This document shows, one piece after another, positions 11,775 to 24,300 of a stretch of 64,000 nucleotides of DNA. Under the pieces are notes generated by a model. That model was given only the letters and a program-made list of their open reading frames with translations. It ran no database searches and had not been told where the DNA came from. The translations under genes and the position numbers were made by a program. Source of the stretch: Thuidium tamariscinum (taxonomy: Eukaryota > Streptophyta > Bryopsida > Hypnales > Thuidiaceae). The first letter of the stretch is position 1, and the number at the start of each line of letters is the position of its first letter. The DNA is taken from positions 10,485,001 to 10,549,000 of the forward strand of contig OX344754.2 of NCBI GenBank assembly GCA_947034885.2, in the 5' to 3' direction.

Positions 11775-12868
11775 TGAAGGAAGGTGATGTGGAACATTAC
11801 CGAATGCACAAGAAAACTTTCCTATTATAAATGCTGATTTCTTTTAGAAGAACTTCCTTAAATTGTTTATGTACTTAACTATCATTGTTTGACTACTAAT
11901 TTATCTAGACTTTAATTTGAAGACCAAGCTATATGATTGTTTTAGTCGGGTCTAGGGAACTTCAATCCCTAAAGGACTAAGAAGACACAATGTGTCATCT
12001 TCAAAGTTTTCAATGGCAATTTCCCGGAAGGGTGAAACAAATCTCAATATTTTGTAAACTAAGATCTTGTAGAAAAAGAAGTTTATATACTTTTTCATTT
12101 TCCAATTTTTTTATTTTGAATGAGAGAAGTAGTTAAAAATTCATTTAGGAAATGTAGTCGAGAATGTAGTCTAGTAGGAAAAGGAAGCAAAAATAATGTT
12201 TTTTTATGAAAAGAGTAGTAGAGATGGAAAAAAACCCATTTTCGTACACATTTCTATTCTATAATCCACACAAACAAAAAACATTTGAAAAAAATTCAAT
12301 TTTTTGTTTTTAACAATTTTAAAAATAAAAGGTTCAATCTAAACATCCAATTAGACATTCTTGCACTTAGTCAAGTGCACTCATTACACACTCAATTTGG
12401 GCTCCAAAATAAATTTTTGAAATTTTTTGGTACCCCCTGAATTTAAAAAAAAATTGATTTCATGTTCTATCCTTCAATATTGTTTTATCTCATGTTTTTT
12501 ATTTTTTAGAGCCTCTAATTTCTCTTTCTTTGTAAAAAATAAATTTTGACTAATGAACTCTTCATTAATTAATGTTTTATCTCGGATTTTTTAAAATTCA
12601 CAATGTGCATATTACTATAATTTGATCATTGCACATTTTTCATGCAAACCTCACTAGTACTTGAATAGTATTTGCAAGCACTTCTATAAGCATTCACCAT
12701 AATAGTATGAAATGGTAAACAAAATATTACCACTTCATTTTTTATTTATTCAAAGATGCAGTATACAAAATTTGTAGACTACCACATTTGCACACAAACA
12801 TCAAAACCACACATATTGCCTGCACTAAACCTTTGTTCTCCTTCACATTAATATGTGCTTTTCTTTCT
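11775..12868. other. AT-rich intergenic DNA, nothing recognised
   Basis: About 1.1 kb with long A and T runs. A phrase CCTAAAGGACTAAG near 11968 recalls the ends of the TTAA family but has no partner, so it may be a stranded end. No gene, RNA or tandem repeat was seen. Confidence 0.4.
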
Positions 12869-13985
12869 TCACAACAATTCCTCCTTTGTTGTTTCCACTA
12901 CTCGTATAGAGGATTCTATATATTCCTCCGTTTTTGTTCCCACAATTCCGTGTATGTCTTCATCCATGCTCGGTTCAACAATTGGAGGTTCACTTGGAGG
13001 AAGGACGAAATCCATTGTTTCCTTGAATACAGCAATAACAAGTGACATCAATTGTCCTTCAGATATTGTTGAAGACAACGCAGCTAGTTCTAAGATTGAA
13101 GTAACTAAGCGATAAATGATTTGCCCTCCTTCTTCAATGCGTTGATATCGAACGCACTTCCTATCATAGAAAAACCCATCTCCATCCTCTATATAATTTT
13201 TGCCCCCAACATTGATAAATGTTGACAATGCTGATACAGATTCCTTAGCTGTTGATGCCTTAGCAGTTGATTCACCTCCTTCACTTAGATTCTCCTGCAA
13301 AATCGGTTCATGAACTGGAAATAATGAAGAATCAAACGTGAATTGCCACTAGTAGAAATCCTTGTTTAATGTGACAAGGCCTAATTTTTTTGACGGATTT
13401 TGCTAGGCATCAAAAGTAACAACCCGTGTTTTTATATCAACAAAAACTTTCAACACAACATCAATGCTAACATAAAAACATAGGTGGTTACTTTTGATGC
13501 CTAGCAAAATCCGTCAAGAAAAATTAGGCCTTGTCACATTAAACAAGGATTTCTATTAGTGTGCCCAGCGTGATCCTTAATTGTATTTGCAATTGGCACC
13601 AAAACTCCTTCTGATGCCACCGGTGGTACGGAAGATGTTTTCAAATTCAGTACAACTTTGTATTAAATCTCCCTTCCTTCCTTTCCTTTTTATATTGAAC
13701 ATTATCTTTTGTATAGAAATATCTGTCTTCACCTTCTGTCAATGGTATTGATTGCAACAATGTAAATCTGACGTATCTTGAAGTTCTGCTTCATTCACTT
13801 CATCCACTTCTGCATTGACTTCTGTTACCTCTACTTCCATGTCAGCCACACCATGTATGCCTTCAAGAGGCATATAATCAGGAATTCAAGATCATTCTCT
13901 GGGTCTTCAAGTTCTTCATGTAGTCTACGAGAATTGTTTTTTGAATGAGTATCATATGAACCCAAATCATTAGCAATGCTACATA
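12869..13985 (-). pseudogene. Decayed protein-coding relic, unknown family
   Basis: On the minus strand a 143-codon open frame (13300-12869) has protein-like composition: GGKNYIEDGDGFFYDRK, then a hydrophobic LVTSILELAALSS stretch and an acidic, Ser/Thr-rich end. Coding-like acidic sequence continues upstream (EVEVTEVNAEVDEVNEAEL near 13800), but the frame is interrupted several times and is split by the MITE at 13347-13561. I recognise no domain. It could be a host pseudogene or a fragment of a larger mobile element. Confidence 0.45.
13347..13561. mobile_element. CACTA-type MITE with 75-bp inverted arms
   Basis: A 215-bp element starting CACTAGTAGAAATCC and ending GGATTTCTATTAGTG. The arms (13347-13420 and 13487-13561) are near-perfect inverted repeats around a roughly 66-bp loop. 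A 3-bp direct repeat TGC flanks it (13344-13346 and 13562-13564). CACTA termini with a 3-bp duplication identify the CACTA (En/Spm, CMC) superfamily. It is non-autonomous. The very similar arms suggest either recent arrival or hairpin-driven correction. It lies inside the coding relic around it. Confidence 0.92.
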
Positions 13986-15412
13986 ATTCATTAAATTCTC
14001 TTTCTTTATTATATTATTTTAAACCAAAATAACCTTTCAAAAATAATACTTGTACTAGTTTTTTTCCACAGCCGGTTATGTCATGAACTCAATTTGAATA
14101 TTCATTCCTATATTAATCTATAGATTGTAATAAAAGGTTTTTTTGGCACTTTTATTCTTATATCAATAATTTGATTGTGATGATGTCTTATTACTCTCTA
14201 TTGTGAAGATAAAAATTAATAATTTTTCAATTAAAAGCTGAAATGGAACAACTAAGATCGTGACCACTATAGAAAAAAATTAGATGAAAGGGCCTACCAT
14301 GCATAATCCAAATTCATTTATGGCTTCTCAAAATCTACTCTACAAAAATATTCCAATATTTTGTAATGTGACTTTCCTACCAAGATCTTCTATATATGAG
14401 GTTCATTTTTCAGAGTCTTCAATACAAAAGGAAGTGAAAATTGCAATTGGTATCCAAGCACAAAATCTAGAATAGAGAAATCATAGTTAGTCACTTCAAA
14501 CATAGGGTTTTTGATGTTTAAAGTAGAATCCATTGATTGCAACAAATACTTGTACTACTTATTGCGTTTGCATTATTCTTGAGGAATAATATAAAATTAC
14601 ATTAAAAAAATTTACATAACTAAAAAATAAAAAGAATGCATACACCTTCAAAAAGAAGAAAATCAACAAAGGAAATCTTCTGGAAAGGTTTTCAAATAGT
14701 ACAACTTTAAAAATGTCAAATCTAAAAAACAAACATGATTTGTTGTATTATTATGAAAGAAACAGGAAAACTTTCAAAAATAAAAAATAAAAAATAGCAA
14801 TTTATATGAACTTCATCAAGATGGTCATTCACCAAAAAACTCACTAAAATCATTTGTTTCATGGTTCAAAATGCATACACAAGGAGGTTCATTTTGTAGA
14901 CTTTTATACCACATAAAGATAATTATTTTGAAAATTCCTTTAGCCACTTGCCACATGTCTATTAGAAGACCATTTCTTCTATATTTTAGCTTTGAAGTTG
15001 TTCCTTTGGGTGCTAAATGATGCTAAAAAAACCTCTACATGGACAATTGTGACATTACATTGGATCTACTTTAAAATATTAAAATATTTTTAAGAATTAG
15101 AAAGTAATTTGGAAAGTTGTATAATAGTCATGAGTAACTATTCTATAAATCTTCAGTCATTTAGAGTCAAAATACAAAAGTCATGGCCCAAAACTAAATC
15201 AACGCATGTCATGTGACGTGTAATAAGACAAGTGTTTCTTACTATGTGCAACCCTCTTTGAAAATAATTCTAAGAAAAATCCAAACTTTTAGAACTAGCA
15301 AAGTGTATTACATTAATTGAACTTCAAAGTTTTGTGAACATCATATTCTTGTGTCTTAGATATGTTTGGATTATTAAAATATAACTTCATCTTCTAGTCA
15401 ATATATAATTAA
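13986..15412. other. AT-rich intergenic DNA with a stranded family B end
   Basis: No gene seen. At about 15222-15252 the phrase AGACAAGTGTTTCTTACTATG ends in CAACCC and resembles the right end of family B elements with small changes. No matching left end was found, so this is probably the remnant of a deleted copy. The open frame at 14284-14475 has no supporting features. Confidence 0.4.
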
Positions 15413-16358
15413 CCCCTAAAGGACCAAATTGCGTTTTTTGGCAACATAGCGATTTTGGGCAACTCACTACGAATGGAGTTTTTATTCTTTTTCTTTGAAA
15501 TTTTCACACAACATGCGCCCAAGTATTAGCTTTAAGGTCCAATAAATTTTATAACATTCGACTGTAGAGTCAAAAAGTTATTGCATGATATGTGATTTCC
15601 TTTGATCTTTGGGCAACCTGGGCAGATAAAAAAACTTCTTAAAAAATAATTTTTTGAAAAAATAAAAAATTGAAATATTTTATTTAGAATTTTGTGTATG
15701 CAAGAATCTTTGAATCATTCCATTTGGATTAGTGAGTCAAAAGTTATGAGGAGGTTTAGTTTGAGGTAGTTTGTGGCTAGTTACAAAATTCCTATACTAC
15801 AAAAAAAGTTTGAAATCCTTTATTTAATTCAATGTTTAATATTTTTGGATAAAAATAACTGAAATAGGTGAAGATTGTTTATTACAACATTTTAATCATT
15901 GGGATCAGAATTTTTCAATTCCATAAATAAATTGTTTACAATTCAGTGTTTTGGCTCATTTTCTACTTCTTTGTACTTGTTATTTTTTTCCTCTATGTTT
16001 TACAACCCCAAATGATTTGAATTTTTTTTTGCATATACTCAACTTGCCTTTAAGGATGAATTTGAAGAATAACCATCAATTTGAACTTTTTTTCATGCAA
16101 ATGTAACCTTGTGAAGTGCAGCTGCCCGGATTTCCACAGTGGTAAAAAAAGGATTTTTGTCATTTCAAACACTAATATCTTGCAATCTACATGGCGGAAA
16201 TTGCTGAAATTTTTTCCACATCTTTTTAAACTTGTTCTCTAAAAGATCCTATGGTTACTTTTGCCCAAAATTATTTTTTTCTTAAAATTTGGTAGTTGTC
16301 TAAAAAATGACAATTTTGAAGCGGTTTTGGTGAAAACGTAGTCAAAAACCTTTAGGGG
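15413..16358 (-). mobile_element. TTAA-flanked family A element, subtype A1, reverse copy
   Basis: A 946-bp element bounded by TTAA on both sides (15409-15412 and 16359-16362). Its ends are CCCCTAAAGG and CCTTTAGGGG. The interior is the reverse complement of those at 17730, 21432 and 40834 (for example GTGAAGTGCAGCTGCCCGGA near 16113, matched by TGCACTTCAC in the others). No transposase is present. Confidence 0.82.
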
Positions 16359-16436
16359 TTAAGAATAAATTAGAATTATAGAACATGGATGTTGAATCAA
16401 CCGTTAAATTATATTGGGAATCATCATAACATAATG

Positions 16437-16458
16437 ATATATATATATATATATATAT
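16437..16458. repeat. (AT)11 microsatellite
   Basis: Eleven uninterrupted AT dinucleotides about 80 bp right of the TTAA element. No further role is suggested. Confidence 0.95.
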
Positions 16459-17729
16459 GATTGATTTCTATTCCAATATCAATCATTGCATTCTAATGAT
16501 ATAAATTTTCTTTCTATTATTTTTCTTATATATCAATCATTACATTGAATCAAATGATGAATGTTTCCTTTTAATTTTGAAGTATTTCATATATAATTAT
16601 GTAATGAAGATTGAAAATAGAAAATTATAAGACTTAGAATACTTCATGCTCCCAAAGTGTTTAGGGTAAGTTTTTACCCTAACAAATACAACAAGTGTAA
16701 TGTTCAATCCTATAACTTATTTTGCATAGATAAAGAAAAAAGTGAAAATTTTGACCTTGTAAAGGAAACACGGTATGCAGAAGTGATTCAGTTCTTGTTC
16801 AAAGGTCATACAAAGCGTGCCATGATCTCCTTCTATAAAACCTGCACAATGTATATGAATTATTAATAAATGCACCTGCAAATCACATTGGTGAATTTAT
16901 GTCATCTATGAACAAAGTATAAATACTTCAACTATTTCATTTTCCTATTTATAATTTGTTTTTCATTAGTTTGAAAGCTCACTATTCAAATGAGGAAAAA
17001 TCTTCAAGAAGACATTCATGACTATAAAACATATAACTTAACTACATGTCATCCAAGCATACTATCAATTCACATTGAATTCTCATTATTATAACTACCC
17101 TTTCATTCTAAAATATTGATTACTATCAATACAAATGTAGAGTCAAACGTGAAATAATGAATGGTGTGGATTTTTCATCACATATTCATTTCTACAAGTC
17201 CTTAATTTATCCACAAGCCAATCCAGTTTCTTACATTATGTGGTAGTTTTTCCATGAAAAAATAGCCTTCTTAAAAGAAAATGTTGAAAGTAATGAATAC
17301 CAATCATTACAATGTAATAGATTGTGCTTGAATGTGATGTTCTTTATATCATTGCAACTTGTTTTTCAAGGAATTCATACTTAGTAATCAATATTTCACT
17401 CTACAGAAATGTACCTTTGTTGCTTATTGATAATCATGTCAATTTTTAAAGGTTGTACACCTTAATAAAGTAATGAAAAATTCCTTCTCAATAATGTTTT
17501 TAAATATTACATTCCTACCTAAACCATATAAACCTTATAAGAGAGTCCTCACTTCTTTGTTTCTCTTCGTTTCAATCATCAATTAATCTAAACATATCTT
17601 TCAATACAAGTTTGACAGTTTGTAGTGTTTGTGTTTGAATACATTCATTTCAGTAAAGGCTTCCAATATTTTGAATCATTCATCAATATTGTATTGCATA
17701 CTTCTTTTATAGGATGAAAATCATTTTAA
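16459..17729. other. AT-rich intergenic DNA, nothing recognised
   Basis: About 1.3 kb between two oppositely oriented A1 elements. A 69-codon open frame at 16657-16866 shows no conserved motif. I see no RNA gene or repeat unit. Confidence 0.4.
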
Positions 17730-18672
17730 TCCCTAAAGATTTTTGACTATGTTTTCACCAAAAAAGCTCCAAAACTACCATTTCTAATACAAGTGCAATT
17801 TTTTTTTTAAACACATTTTTGACTCATGTAACCGTAGGATCTTATAGTAAGGTGGTTTATAAACATGTGGAAAAAATTTCAAAAATTTCCACTGTGTAGA
17901 TTGCAAGATATAAGCATTTGAATTGACAAAAATTGTATTTTTATTCGTGCGAAAATCCAGGCAGCTGCACTTCACAAGATCATATTTGTGTGAAAAAAAA
18001 TTCAAAATGGTGGTTACTCTTTGAATTCATACTTCAATGCAAGTTGTCTACATCCTCAAAAAATTTCAAACCATTTGGAATTGTAAAACATATAGGAAAA
18101 AATAAGTAAGTAGAAAGAAGTAAAAAACGAGCCAAAATACTAAATTGTGAACATTTTATTCATGGAATTGAAATTTTTCAATCCCAATGGTTAAAATGTT
18201 GTAATAAACAATCTACACCTTCTATTTTAATTTTTTTTCAAAAATATGAAAAATTGAATTAAATGAAGAATTTCAAACTTTTTTTGTATAGTAGAGATTC
18301 TGTAACTGGCCGCAAACTACCCCAAACTCAAAATCTTCATAACTTTTGACTCATTGATTGGAATGGATTGATTCAAATCTTCCCATGTCCGTATTATTAT
18401 AAAGAACCAATTTAAAATTTCACTTTTAAAAAAATGTTTTTTTGAAGAAGTTTTTTCAGCTACCTGGGGTGCCCACCGAGTAAAGAAAACAACATATCCT
18501 GCCATGACATTTTAACTGTGAATTCAAAAGTTATGAAAATTGTTGGGCCTTAAAGCTACTCCTCGGGCACACATTGTATTAAAATTTCAAAGAAAAAAAA
18601 TAAAAACTCCATTCATAGTGAGCTGCCCAAAAAATTTATAATCTCAAATAACGATGTTCAAGACTTTAGGGA
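17730..18672 (+). mobile_element. TTAA-flanked family A element, subtype A1
   Basis: A 943-bp element. TTAA lies at 17726-17729 and 18673-18676. Ends are TCCCTAAAG and CTTTAGGGA, the same T-for-C change being mirrored at both ends, which shows that they pair as true termini. It shares its whole interior with the copies at 21432 and 40834 and, inverted, with 15413. No coding capacity. Confidence 0.82.
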
Positions 18673-21427
18673 TTAATATCCTCTACATCTATAAGTAGGT
18701 ACATTAATTATTCATGAAAGGAGACCAATGAACACAATGTTGTCTGACATTTTTCTGTTTTGTAGCACAAATGTAGGCCTCCATTATTTTTTCAGATCTA
18801 GGCATATGTTTTCTTCATTAAAAATGTAGAGTTCTTTTTTTGGGAGGGGGGGGGGGGTCCTTCTTAAAACATGGATAATTTCAATTAATGGAGGAAATTG
18901 CATATTAAACTGGAGAGAAAGTTCTCGGTAAGGGATTTTTTGGTAATTTTTTTAATATTAAATTTTATACTTTTTTTTTGTTTTCGTTATCAAGAGACAA
19001 CATACTATAGTCGACCTGGCAGTGCACTATGTACATACATTTAGGTTTTTTGCGCAACGCACTTGAGGCAGGCAAGCGACGACGCTGCTTTGAAAGATGT
19101 TTGAGTGCATAAAGAATCTACAAGTGCAATTTCTTGGGAAGGATTAAGCCAACACTAGGGATCGCAGTGATAGAATGATAGAAGAAAAATTCAGTTGCAA
19201 GCAGTAATAGCGACCACTCAAACAAGGTATGAATTTCAACTCCTGCTTCTTTATTCCCTGGGATTGGTTTTGTAATTCTGACCTTGCTTAGAAAATCACG
19301 GCATTCTGTTGCTTCAAAAAACAAAAAAGTATCTCTGCAGTTGGACTAGCTTGTAGTCTCTCACGAAGAAAGTCAATTTCTTCGGAGTACTTGCACCAAC
19401 TAACCCTGCCTTTGACCCTGCCACTCCCTAAAAACCCTAAAACGCAACTCTTCTCAACCAAGAGCTCTCCTCCTCTTGTTACACAGTGTGACTTAAATTA
19501 CAAAAAACAAAATAGTCGCACAAGCAATGCATTCATAGAATAATTGTGCCATTTAAGTTTCTGTCTGAAACCTATTCTAGCATTCCTACTCTTGTGCCCT
19601 CTCACTGTGCATGTAGAGGTTGTGAACTTCACATATTTGTTCAACCTACACAGTGAAGTTCTGCCTCCGCAAGGGTTTTGTCCCCAAAGCAAACACTCAC
19701 AACCTTCCATAATCAGAAACTACGCTAAGTCAGAACATTGAAACTTGAATTTTAATCAAATTGGTAGGAAGGCGGTGAGAGACCCCACAACAAGACAGTG
19801 ACTGAGATGGAAACTCGGAATTTTCGTCACCTATTCTGCTATCTTCTCGGCAAGCAAACTAACTCCTGATTGTGCCACCATATGCAGTGGATTCAAATAG
19901 AAGAGAAACTGAAGCAGATAACAGGGAAAGGAGGAAACCTTGGCTGACTAGATGGCAGTGCTTCCTCCGAAATTGTATCCACCGAAATTGTTCTCCAGGA
20001 AGCGAAAACTAACGTGTAGCGAAAACTAACGTGTTGCAAGACGATTTCCTTTAGGTAATGTCTACCTTTCACTAGACTTTGAACCTATGCAGAAGTCGCA
20101 AATATCTCGAGAGAGAATCTAACAAACAAACAGTTTGCAAACACAAAGGACAGTCAAACAGAAGTGCAGAAAACAATTGGAAGAGAAGAAGTTTACGGAG
20201 AAGAGACTGGAAAAAAAAACCCGACACAAGGAAGACAGCTGTTCCGCTTCAGGTAAAGATACCTCCATCTCCTCGTCTCTCAAAAAAGAAAATTGTACAG
20301 CCGCCACATCCCAGCTGATTTACTTCCTAGTTTGACCTCTTTCTTACTGAAAAGTCCACTCAAACTTAAAATAAAGAATCCATGTTGATTTCCTTACCGC
20401 GGCCAACCAACAATCTCAAAATCATTAGAAGGAACAGTGCACGTCCCCGGCCGGGGACGTGCACTGTTCACCTCCAAGCAAAGTCGATGAGCTAGGGTCT
20501 GTTGTTTAAGGAGAACTGAAGGCAGGCGGCCATAGACTGAAAACCGGGAACACGACAGAGAGATTAAGAAAAACAAATTTCGTGTAGAGGTTCACCTAAG
20601 TTTCCCCTGACTTTCTCTTCTTCTCTGCGGCGACGATGATGAACATCGACTAGCTCCGAAGTTGAAGCTCTTCCCTGCGAAAAGCAGATCAAAGCAATTG
20701 CGGCAGTTCGATTAGAAGCAGAGTAGCATCTGTTTTAGCATGTTGAATGAAGATGGAATCACACACAACAACGGTATGGGAAGAATCAGGGTTTGGTAGG
20801 TGAAAGCGGAGAGGATGCGCCACAAAAATTTGATTAAAATTTTAGGAGCGTGAAGCTTTGAAACTCACACTCAACTGGTCGTGCCGCCTTGACCTTAGGG
20901 TTCTCCCAAAGCATCTCCTTTCCCTGCCATCTGCTTCAGTTTCTCTCCTATGGATCGTAATCTATGCTTAGGATTCTTCAGGAGATCAACTAGAGGTGTC
21001 GCCCTGAGCTTAGGGTTTTCAACATCGCTCACCAACTCACGTTTCATTATTTGAGGCTGGGTTTTGCAAGCCCCTGGATCGAGAACTAATTCGGCAACTT
21101 ACTTGCGAAAAACCACCAAGTATGGAGTGTTGAGCGGATCTTTCGATCGTTCATCAGATGTTGAAATTAGTTGTTTTTTTCAACGGTGGGATTCTATTCA
21201 TAAAAGGTAGTTTATCCTAGTATCACCAACCCTTTATTCTAACGATAGGGCCAGATTGCACAATTTCAAAATGAAAGTCTTCTTTTTCATCAAGTAAAAT
21301 GAAACCCAAGTGGAATTATAAATCTAACTAGGTAATTGCGAATCAACTATTTCCACATTACCATAAATGACATAAATGTGCAAATTTTGTTGAATTTGTA
21401 GGCTGAATTGGCTCATTTCTGGATAGA
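18673..21427. other. GC-richer island, possible transcribed region, gene not resolved
   Basis: From about 19000 to 21150 the base composition is markedly less AT-rich, with phrases such as AAACCCTAAAA and AGGGTTTTC that are common in plant 5' leaders and promoters. Short open frames occur on both strands (for example 19118-19324 and 20119-20307 on minus), but I could not link them into a phase-consistent gene. A 12-base G run sits at about 18844-18857, and an 18-bp direct duplication (GCGAAAACTAACGTGTAG) near 20000-20036. It may hold a decayed gene, a non-coding transcript or an unrecognised exon set. Confidence 0.35.
20432..20469. repeat. Perfect 38-bp palindrome
   Basis: The half GAACAGTGCACGTCCCCGG (20432-20450) is followed with no spacer by its exact reverse complement (20451-20469). 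The centre is CCGG. Each half contains ACGT, the core of plant bZIP/bHLH sites, and GTGCAC. It could extrude as a cruciform or fold as an RNA hairpin. Function unknown. Confidence 0.97.
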
Positions 21428-21431
21428 TTAA

Positions 21432-22267
21432 CCCCTAAAGTTCCATGACTATGTATTCACCAAAAAAGCTCCAAAACTACCATTTCTAGTACAACTACCA
21501 ATTTTCTTGAAAAAAACAATTTTTGACACATGTAACCGTAGGATCTTGTAGTATAATGTCTAAACAACATGTGGTAAGAATTTCTAAAAATTCCACCATG
21601 TGGATCAAAAGATATAAGCATCCAAATTCACCAAAACTATTTTTTCAATCCTACAAAAAATTGGGCAGCTGCACTTCACATGCTCACTTCTCAAAGAAAA
21701 AATGTTGAAAGTGGTAGTGCTTCTTTGAATTCAGTTTCCTAAACAAGATGGGGATATGCTCAAAAAATTTCACATCATTTGGAATTGTACAACATTTAGG
21801 GAAAAAATAGTAAGTAGAAAGAAGTAGAGAATGATTCATAATACTAAATTGTTAAGAATTTAATTGTGGGATTAAAAAATTCCAATCCCAATGGTTGTAA
21901 TGTTGTAACAATCAATCTCAATCGTAGGATTTTATTTTGTTTCCAAAAATATTGAAAATTGAGTGAAATAAATGACTTCAAAGCTTTCCACTTGTATATA
22001 AATGTTAAAAACTAGTTTAAAATTTTTATTTTTGAAAAAAGTGATTTTTTTTAGTCTGCCCTGACTATCCAGTTACGAAAAAAAGTAGCATATTAGGCCA
22101 TAACTTTTGACTCATATTTCCAAATGTCATGAAATTTGGTACACATGAAGATATTCCTTGCCCCTACCTTCCATTAAAATTTCAGCCCAAAATATTCAAA
22201 TTTCCAATCAGACGTACCTGCCCAAAATTTCTATACATCCAAAAAACACATGTTGGTCTCTTAGGGG
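21432..22267 (+). mobile_element. TTAA-flanked family A element, subtype A1
   Basis: An 836-bp element between TTAA at 21428-21431 and 22268-22271. Ends are CCCCTAAAG and TCTTAGGGG. Same orientation and interior as the copies at 17730 and 40834, about 0.1 kb shorter through small internal losses. Open frames inside (21523-21708, 22129-22377) are chance. Confidence 0.82.
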
Positions 22268-22586
22268 TTAAGATAGTGGAGAGGGTGGAAATGGGGCTAT
22301 ATAAACAAATATGGAAATGGCTTGCAAATGGGATTAAATTAGTCTACCTTATGCTAGGCATTGAATCCTACCATTGAAGGTATTGCCAAAAAACTAAATT
22401 GTGGGTTCTTGGGATTTTATTTAACCCATAGTCCTTCTTTTTTGGGTCCTATGTTGGATATATTGTAGATCTTATGAATTTAATTTAGGATTTTGTATTG
22501 CAATTATGAATTGAAAATTTGATAGTAATATAAAGAAATTTCAATGTAAAGCCACTAGTTCGACCTACCTTCCAAGATAAGAATTA

Positions 22587-24300
22587 CCCCTAAAGCATCT
22601 CGACTAATGTTCAGAGTTCATGAATTTCAGAAAAATTGTTTTGAAAAGCTAGATTTGGAAGTGTACTTTGGAATTTAGTTTTGATTAAAAGTAGTGTGGT
22701 TGCAATTGTAGAGTCTATCTATACAGTAAGATTTCCCAATGTTACCACAAATCTTTTTCCATAATTTTTTAAAGTGAGATTTTTAATGCATTCACAATTC
22801 AATTTTAAGCATAATATTTTATTTTTTGGAGTAAATTTTTTTATAAAGGTTTTGAAATTGTATTAAATTTGACATTTTTTTTGATGAATTTATTTGACCT
22901 TTTATTCGATGACCTTGTTTTTGCAATTTGCAATTTGAACTAGAGTCAAACCAACTCAATACTACACTGCATAGTTCTCTTATATATCAATTATAACATT
23001 GAATCAAAAGCTTTGATTCAATCTATTTGTATTCATTATGAGAAAGTTTTAGATAATCTTGTTTTTTTTACAATTTGATGATCTTCTTGAAAAAATGACT
23101 TGTAGGATTCAATTATGAATGCAATTTTTACAGTTCAAATATAAACTGATTTTTACATGGTTCATTTTGTTCTATAGAACCATTTTAGCATTAAGATGAT
23201 TGCATATCAATTCCATGTAGGAAACATTAATAGTCTAGCTTTTCCTTTTATCATATATCCACTTCTATTCAATAATTTTTTGAAGAATAAAAATAATTGT
23301 TTTTTGGAATATAAGGAGTTAGGGTTAGGATTTAGGATTTCAGGGTTTGGGAATTTATTTGGTTTGGACTTGTTGCCGCAATGCTTAAGCCCTAAAAGCC
23401 CATTATTCCTGCGAGAGACAATTTGGAGTTCGGGCAGATTTTAATGACCTCAATTTTGAGTGAAACTTTTTGAAACCTCTTCAAAAAGATAGGAAAACTG
23501 ATAAGCTTTATGGGAATATAATTTTTATTTCAATTGGTGCAACAATTATACTACAGGGACCCCAAATTTTAACTTAGCAAGTAGAGAAAATAATCCTCAA
23601 AAACTTGAAATTAAAATTTTCAATTTTTGTATCTTATAGATTATAGTTTTGTCTATGTGTGAAGCTTTGATTCATTCTATTTGTATTAGTTATGTGAAAT
23701 TTATAAACAAGCTTGTTTTCTGGACAATTTGAGCATTTTTTTGAGAAAATAACTTGTACGATTCATTTTTTAATGCAATTTTAATAGTTTTTAGAAAAAA
23801 AATTGCTTCACAAGGTTTAATTTGCTTACTAGAACACTCTCACTGTTGGAATTATTGTCTATTGATCCCATTTTAGAGCTATTCACGATTTAATTTTTCT
23901 TTGAATCTTAGACCTACCTACACTTAATAATTTTTTAAAGAATGAAAATGAAGCATTTTTTTTTGGAATTTTTTTTTGGACTTTCAACTCAAAATTTAAA
24001 TACAAAAAAATGTGAATTCAAAGTCTATAGTGCAAAAAATTTCAAGAAATGGTGGTCATAGTCATTTAAAATTGTAGAACAATGATGAAGAAAATTATTT
24101 TTTCCAACTTTGAATGCTCATATGTTTCAGTGTATATGGTCAAACTTCATGAAATTATTACCACATGATGTGAGACAAATAAAGTACAAGATCCTATGGT
24201 TCAATTGCATGAAAATATTTTTTTTGTTCTTTTGGATGAATGGAGGGAAAATGGCAATTTTTAGTGGTTTTGATAGAAAAAGGCCTTGGGCCTTTAGGGT
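22587..24300. mobile_element. Probable long or composite family A (A2) element
   Basis: The left end ATTACCCCTAAAG (CCCC at 22587) and right end CCTTTAGGGTGTAA (24291) resemble family A ends with small changes. At 1.7 kb it is nearly double the usual length. An internal direct duplication explains part of this: about 22995-23290 and 23655-23950 share AAGCTTTGATTCA, GACTTGTAGGATTCA/AACTTGTACGATTCA and ATGCAATTTT. The interior matches the copy at 10855-11774 inverted. It could also be two nested or neighbouring copies. Confidence 0.5.
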
